From JBBQWR01 sp038210495 (GTDB lineage Bacteria; Planctomycetota; Planctomycetia; Pirellulales; DATAWG01): a stretch of 64,000 nt of DNA. The translations under genes and the position numbers were made by a program. Within the stretch, counting starts at the first letter, position 1. Every line of letters begins with the position of its first letter. Where the stretch lies: the NCBI GenBank assembly GCA_038210495.1, contig JBBQWR010000007.1, positions 1 through 64,000 of the forward strand, written 5' to 3'. Below the pieces are notes generated by a model. The model searched no databases. It had not been told where the DNA came from and was given only the letters and a program-made list of their open reading frames with translations. Below, piece after piece: positions 60,202 through 64,000 of the stretch.

Positions 60202-60535
60202 TCGACCACTCGCAGCAGTCGTCGATCGCGCAGATGTCTTCGCACCGCGTCTCATGACTGTCGCGATCGAGGTGCGTGGACCCACTGTGCTCGCTGCCGA
60301 CGTACTTGGCCTTCGACCTACTGTTGTCGGATGTCTTGTGCGTATAGTGCATTCCCGGGGTGGTCGATTTCTCGGTCATCGTCCATCGCGCATGGCTCGT
60401 GTTCGACCGACCGGCGCGGGTCAGAGCCGAGGCGCTGTTTCCAGCCGGGCCCTTTGCCTGAGCGGCCGCGCCAAGCATGGCTGTGAGAGCCAGCGTCAGG
60501 CCGCCCACTATCAATTTGTGTGTTGCAGCGTTCAT
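60182..60535 (-). CDS. Small secreted hypothetical protein
   Basis: 117 residues with a good signal peptide (LIVGGLTLALTAMLGAAAQA, cleavage near AQA|KG). The mature part is polar and rich in Ser, Thr, His and Arg (SHARWTMTEKSTTPGMHYTH), with four Cys near the C-terminus (RCEDICAIDDCCEW). The final residues EPRTK and the TAA stop are encoded by the family A repeat arm. No family recognised. Convergent with the sigma-54 regulator and divergent from the beta-propeller-like gene. Confidence 0.6.
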   Translation of the reverse strand: MNAATHKLIVGGLTLALTAMLGAAAQAKGPAGNSASALTRAGRSNTSHARWTMTEKSTTPGMHYTHKTSDNSRSKAKYVGSEHSGSTHLDRDSHETRCEDICAIDDCCEWSIEPRTK

Positions 60536-60717
60536 GGACTATCTCGGGTTGGCTGGATAGGTTTTTGACTGGTTGCCGCACGCAACGATCGGCTACTTCA
60601 TTATCCAGCAAAGCGAGATCGCGGCGCGGATGTTACAGTCCCGACGACCGGCGAGTTATACTCATGGTCCGTCGTTTTCGTTCGGTTGAATATCGCCGCT
60701 CGCCCGAGGACCCACCC

Positions 60718-61653
60718 GTGAGAGATTTCCTAGCGTCCGCGTTGATTCTGTCTAGCTTTGTTGCCGCGTCTTCTATCGCGCCCTCCGCGATTCGGGCGGC
60801 GGAAGAGCCGGCAATCCGACATTCGTTCTTCGTCGCCGGTCCCAATTTCACCGGCATTATCGGCGAGGGTGGCAAGCAGGTCTGGGACTCGGGGCGGCCG
60901 GGCGCTCGCGACGGCTATGTGCTCGAAAACGGCAACGTGCTGATTGCCTGGGGCGATGTCGCCCGAGAATTCACGCGCGACAAGAATGTCGTGTTCGAGT
61001 ACAAGAAATCGGCCGACAGCGGTGAGCTCGGCACGATCGAACGATTGGAAAACGGGCGAACGCTGATTACCGAGCTCGGCCCGAAGCCGAGGCTCATGGA
61101 GGTCGAAAAGAACGGCAAAGTCGCGGTCAGTGTTCCGCTTCAGCCGGAAACCGACAACGCCCACATGCAGACCCGGATGGCTCGCAAGTTGCCAAACGGC
61201 AATTATCTCGTGCCGCATCTGCTGGCCTTCAAAGTGAAGGAGTACACACCCGAGGGGAAAATCGTGCGCGAGTTCAAAACCGATTTGGATGAGCTCGGCG
61301 GGCGAAAAGCCGAGAATTGGCCGTTCACCGCGATCCGCCTCGCCGATGGCCACACGCTCGTGAATCTGACTCACGGCAACAAAACGGTCGAGCTGAACGA
61401 CAAAGGCGACGTGGTTTGGAAAATCAGCAACGACGATTTTTCCGAAAAGCCATTCGCCGATCCATGCGGCGCCCAGCGCTTGCCCAATGGCAACACGGTG
61501 ATCGCGAGCTACGCCGCCACCGGCCCGATCAAGATCTTCGAAGTCACGCCGGACAAGAAGCTCGTGTGGCAATACACGGGGTCCGAGCACGCCCACGAGA
61601 TTCAAATCCTGACGACTAACGGCAAACCGATCTCCGGCACGCCGTTAAAGTAG
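60718..61653 (+). CDS. Secreted beta-propeller-like protein (PQQ/arylsulfotransferase-like repeats)
   Basis: 311 residues from the GTG at 60718; the frame is open from 60520, but only this start puts the signal peptide (FLASALILSSFVAASSIAPS, cleavage near IRA|AE) at the N-terminus. The ATG at 60664 is an alternative. The mature protein has repeated blade elements with N-G-N turns (VLENGNVLIAWGD, KLPNGNYLVPHLL, RLADGHTLVNLTHG, RLPNGNTVIASYA) and W-Y strands (LVWQYTGSEHAHEIQIL). Similar repeats occur in PQQ-dependent and arylsulfotransferase-like proteins; no catalytic residues are identified. Function unknown. Confidence 0.78.
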   Translation: MRDFLASALILSSFVAASSIAPSAIRAAEEPAIRHSFFVAGPNFTGIIGEGGKQVWDSGRPGARDGYVLENGNVLIAWGDVAREFTRDKNVVFEYKKSADSGELGTIERLENGRTLITELGPKPRLMEVEKNGKVAVSVPLQPETDNAHMQTRMARKLPNGNYLVPHLLAFKVKEYTPEGKIVREFKTDLDELGGRKAENWPFTAIRLADGHTLVNLTHGNKTVELNDKGDVVWKISNDDFSEKPFADPCGAQRLPNGNTVIASYAATGPIKIFEVTPDKKLVWQYTGSEHAHEIQILTTNGKPISGTPLK

Positions 61654-61729
61654 GAACGCGAATTGGCCATGAACCACCTTACGGGGGCGGCCCGTGAAAT
61701 CGCGAACTCCCATCGCCGGATGACGCGAT

Positions 61730-64000
61730 CTATCGCACGATCGGATCTTCAATCGACTCGCGCTCGAAGGTGAATTCGCCGTCGCGGAAGTCGACCTTGA
61801 TTTTGGCGCCTTCGGAGATGCCCTTGAGGACTTCGGTGGCCAGTGGATTTTGGATCTGCTGCTGAATGACTCGCTTGAGCGGTCGGGCGCCGAAGGTCGG
61901 ATCGTAGCCGCGGGCGGCGATTTCATCGAGAGCCGCCTCGGTCACTTCCAAGCTCAGCCCTGCTTCGGCGGCCTGGTCGAGCAGTCTTTCGACTTGAATC
62001 TCGCCGATGAGCCGAATCTGCCGCTCGCCGAGCGGGCGGAAAATAATCGTTTCGTCCACGCGATTGAGAAACTCGGGCAAGAACCGCTCTTGCAGAGCTT
62101 CTTTGATCGCCGTGCGAATCTCTTCTTCCGTTCCCTTTTCGCGGGTGATCTCCTGAATCATCTGGCTGCCGATGTTCGAGGTCATCACGACGATCGTGTT
62201 GGTGAAGTCGACCGTGTGGCCGAGATTGTCGGTCAGCCGGCCCTCGTCGAGCACTTGCAGCAAAATGTTGAAGACGTCGCGGTGAGCCTTTTCGATTTCG
62301 TCGAGCAGGACCACTGAATAGGGGCGGCGGCGGACGGCTTCGGTCAGGCGGCCCCCTTCTTCGTAGCCTACGTACCCTGGGGGAGCCCCGATGAGCCGGC
62401 TGACGGTGTGCCGTTCCATGAATTCGCTCATGTCGAGCCGGACCATCGCTCGCTCGTCGTCGAAGAGCACCTCCGCGAGCGCCTTGCAAAGCTCCGTTTT
62501 GCCGACGCCCGTGGGACCCAAGAAAATAAACGAGCCGATCGGCCGATGCGGATCTTGCAGGCCCGATCGATTGCGGCGAACGGCGTTGGCGACGGCGTCG
62601 ACCGCCTCTTCTTGACCGACGACGCGCTGATGCAGTCGTTCTTCGAGGACCAGCAGCTTCGCCCGCTCGCTTTCGAGCAGCCGGGTGAGCGGGATGCCAG
62701 TCCAGGCGCTCACGACCTCGGCGATTTCCTCGGGCCCGACTTCCTGGCGAAGCAGGCGCCGGGTCTTGCTCGCTTGAGTGGCGGGCTGGGCGGCCGTTTC
62801 CGTTTCGATGGCGGTGGCGAGCTTCTTGCGCTGAACGTCTAGCTCGTAAAGTTTTTGGTAGAGGTCTTCGCCGACGATGCTGCCCGAGGCTTGTGTTTCC
62901 TTGATCGTCGCGCTGGCCTTGTCGAATTCTCGCTCGACGGCGGCGAGCTTTTGCCGCGTTTGTTGCACGTCGCCGATGCCCAGTTTTTCGGCTTCCCACT
63001 GCTCGCGGAGACTGGCCAGCTTGTGGCGGAGCGATTGCATTTCCTCTTCGATGTCGCCGAGCCGTTCGCGGGTATGCTCTTCGGTCTCGTCGGCCAATTG
63101 CCGAGCGGCTAGCTCCAGTTGCACGAGTCGCCGCTGCACTTGGTCGATCTCGGACGGCACGCTTTCTAGCTCCATCGCCACGCGGCTGGCCGCCTCGTCC
63201 ATTAAATCGATCGCCTTGTCGGGCAAGAAACGATCGGGAATATAACGTGTCGACAACTTCGTCGCGGCCACGAGCGCCGAGTCTTTGATCTTTACGCCGT
63301 GATGCTCTTCGTATCGAGACTTGAGACCGCGGAGGATGGCGATCGTGTCTTCGATCGACGGCTCTCCGACCGTAACGGGCTGAAACCGGCGCTCCAGCGC
63401 GGCGTCTTTTTCGACGTGCTTGCGGTATTCGTCCAGTGTTGTGGCGCCGATGCAATGCAGCGATCCGCGGGCGAGAGCCGGCTTGAGCAGATTCGCGGCG
63501 TCGTTGGCGCCCTCGGCCGCCCCGGCGCCGATGACGGTGTGCAGTTCGTCGATGAACAGCACAATCTTGCCCTGGGACGATTCGACCTCGCGGAGCACGG
63601 CCTTTAGACGCTCTTCGAACTCGCCGCGAAATTTCGTGCCGGCGATGAGCGCGCCCATGTCCAGCGCGATGACCTGCTTGTCCTTCAGACTCTGCGGGAC
63701 GTCGCCGTTCACGATCCGCACGGCGAGTCCTTCGACGATTGCCGTTTTGCCGACGCCCGGTTCGCCGATCAGCACCGGGTTGTTCTTCGTCCGCCGTGAA
63801 AGAACCTGAATCACGCGGCGAATCTCTTGATCGCGGCCGATGACCGGGTCGAGCTTCTGCTGCCGGGCCCGTTGGACGAGATCGATCCCATACTTTTTCA
63901 GGGCCTGAAATTTCTCCTCCGGATTCTGATCGGTCACGCGAGCCGAGCCGCGAATCTCGCGCAGCGCGGCGAGCAATTCCTTCTCGCCAACGGCGTTCAG
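61730..64000 (-). CDS. clpB: ATP-dependent chaperone ClpB (5' truncated by window edge)
   Basis: ClpB is the hexameric disaggregase that works with DnaK. The visible 756 residues start after most of the N-terminal domain (the frame runs off the right edge) at about LLAALREIRGSARVTDQNPE. The first AAA+ module has GEPGVGKTAIVEGLA and IVLFIDELHT. The long coiled-coil middle domain that separates ClpB from ClpA/ClpC is present (about QVQRRLVQLELAARQLADE to KKLATAIETE). The second module has GPTGVGKTELCKAL, the pore loop GYVGYEEGG, LLDEIEKAH and MTSNIGSQ. The C-terminal end is complete (GARPLKRVIQQQIQNPLA). Convergent with the beta-propeller-like gene. Confidence 0.97.
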   Translation of the reverse strand: MNAVGEKELLAALREIRGSARVTDQNPEEKFQALKKYGIDLVQRARQQKLDPVIGRDQEIRRVIQVLSRRTKNNPVLIGEPGVGKTAIVEGLAVRIVNGDVPQSLKDKQVIALDMGALIAGTKFRGEFEERLKAVLREVESSQGKIVLFIDELHTVIGAGAAEGANDAANLLKPALARGSLHCIGATTLDEYRKHVEKDAALERRFQPVTVGEPSIEDTIAILRGLKSRYEEHHGVKIKDSALVAATKLSTRYIPDRFLPDKAIDLMDEAASRVAMELESVPSEIDQVQRRLVQLELAARQLADETEEHTRERLGDIEEEMQSLRHKLASLREQWEAEKLGIGDVQQTRQKLAAVEREFDKASATIKETQASGSIVGEDLYQKLYELDVQRKKLATAIETETAAQPATQASKTRRLLRQEVGPEEIAEVVSAWTGIPLTRLLESERAKLLVLEERLHQRVVGQEEAVDAVANAVRRNRSGLQDPHRPIGSFIFLGPTGVGKTELCKALAEVLFDDERAMVRLDMSEFMERHTVSRLIGAPPGYVGYEEGGRLTEAVRRRPYSVVLLDEIEKAHRDVFNILLQVLDEGRLTDNLGHTVDFTNTIVVMTSNIGSQMIQEITREKGTEEEIRTAIKEALQERFLPEFLNRVDETIIFRPLGERQIRLIGEIQVERLLDQAAEAGLSLEVTEAALDEIAARGYDPTFGARPLKRVIQQQIQNPLATEVLKGISEGAKIKVDFRDGEFTFERESIEDPIVR

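Overview
The window looks like a chromosomal segment of a planctomycete, probably a Pirellulales-type bacterium. The evidence is high GC, scarce Shine-Dalgarno sites with many GTG/TTG starts, a planctomycete/verrucomicrobial small basic protein, very large exported alpha-2-macroglobulin-like proteins, exported HEAT-repeat proteins, a CitMHS-like antiporter and a CE15 esterase. No tRNA, rRNA, CRISPR array or prophage was recognised.

Layout. 1-7 kb: the 3' end of an alpha-2-macroglobulin, an SDR epimerase, then the housekeeping run ffh - rpsP - trmD - rplS - yraN and a hemerythrin-like protein. 7-19 kb: a polytopic membrane protein, an antiporter, an orphan PII protein, an orphan fused ABC permease, an SPFH protein with a helical partner, a HEAT lipoprotein and a secreted toroid-like protein. 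19-25 kb (minus strand): korA-korB, enoyl-CoA hydratase, an AtuA-like protein and an aldo/keto reductase. 25-34 kb: one 2887-residue TPR/alpha-2-macroglobulin protein. 34-40 kb (minus): truB, larA, small basic protein and two translationally coupled trans-sulfuration enzymes behind an attenuator-like leader hairpin. 40-45 kb: a transposase remnant, a CE15 esterase, a complete group II intron and a frameshifted ROK kinase. 45-49 kb: a three-gene membrane/TPR operon and a DUF4337-like protein. 49-64 kb: carB, mutL, argH, an exported HEAT protein with a receiver-like domain, a sigma-54 activator with no sensor domain, two secreted proteins and clpB, which runs off the right edge.

How the genes relate. 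ffh, rpsP, trmD, rplS, yraN, truB, mutL and clpB are core translation, repair and chaperone genes. KorAB supplies the low-potential TCA/rTCA step at 2-oxoglutarate. carB and argH serve pyrimidine and arginine synthesis. The coupled trans-sulfuration pair serves methionine/cysteine metabolism. The large exported proteins fit the elaborate envelope of planctomycetes.

The most unusual part is between and at the ends of genes. Several families of inverted repeats and heptanucleotide arrays recur through the window. They often supply the stop codon or C-terminal residues of neighbouring genes (argH, trmD, the sigma-54 regulator, a small secreted protein, the AtuA-like protein, the ABC permease). 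One copy lies in frame inside a membrane-protein gene. Similarly, an 18-bp minisatellite expands trmD. The other standouts are the duplicated architecture and damaged thioester site of the giant protein, the intact group II intron, and the ROK frameshift.
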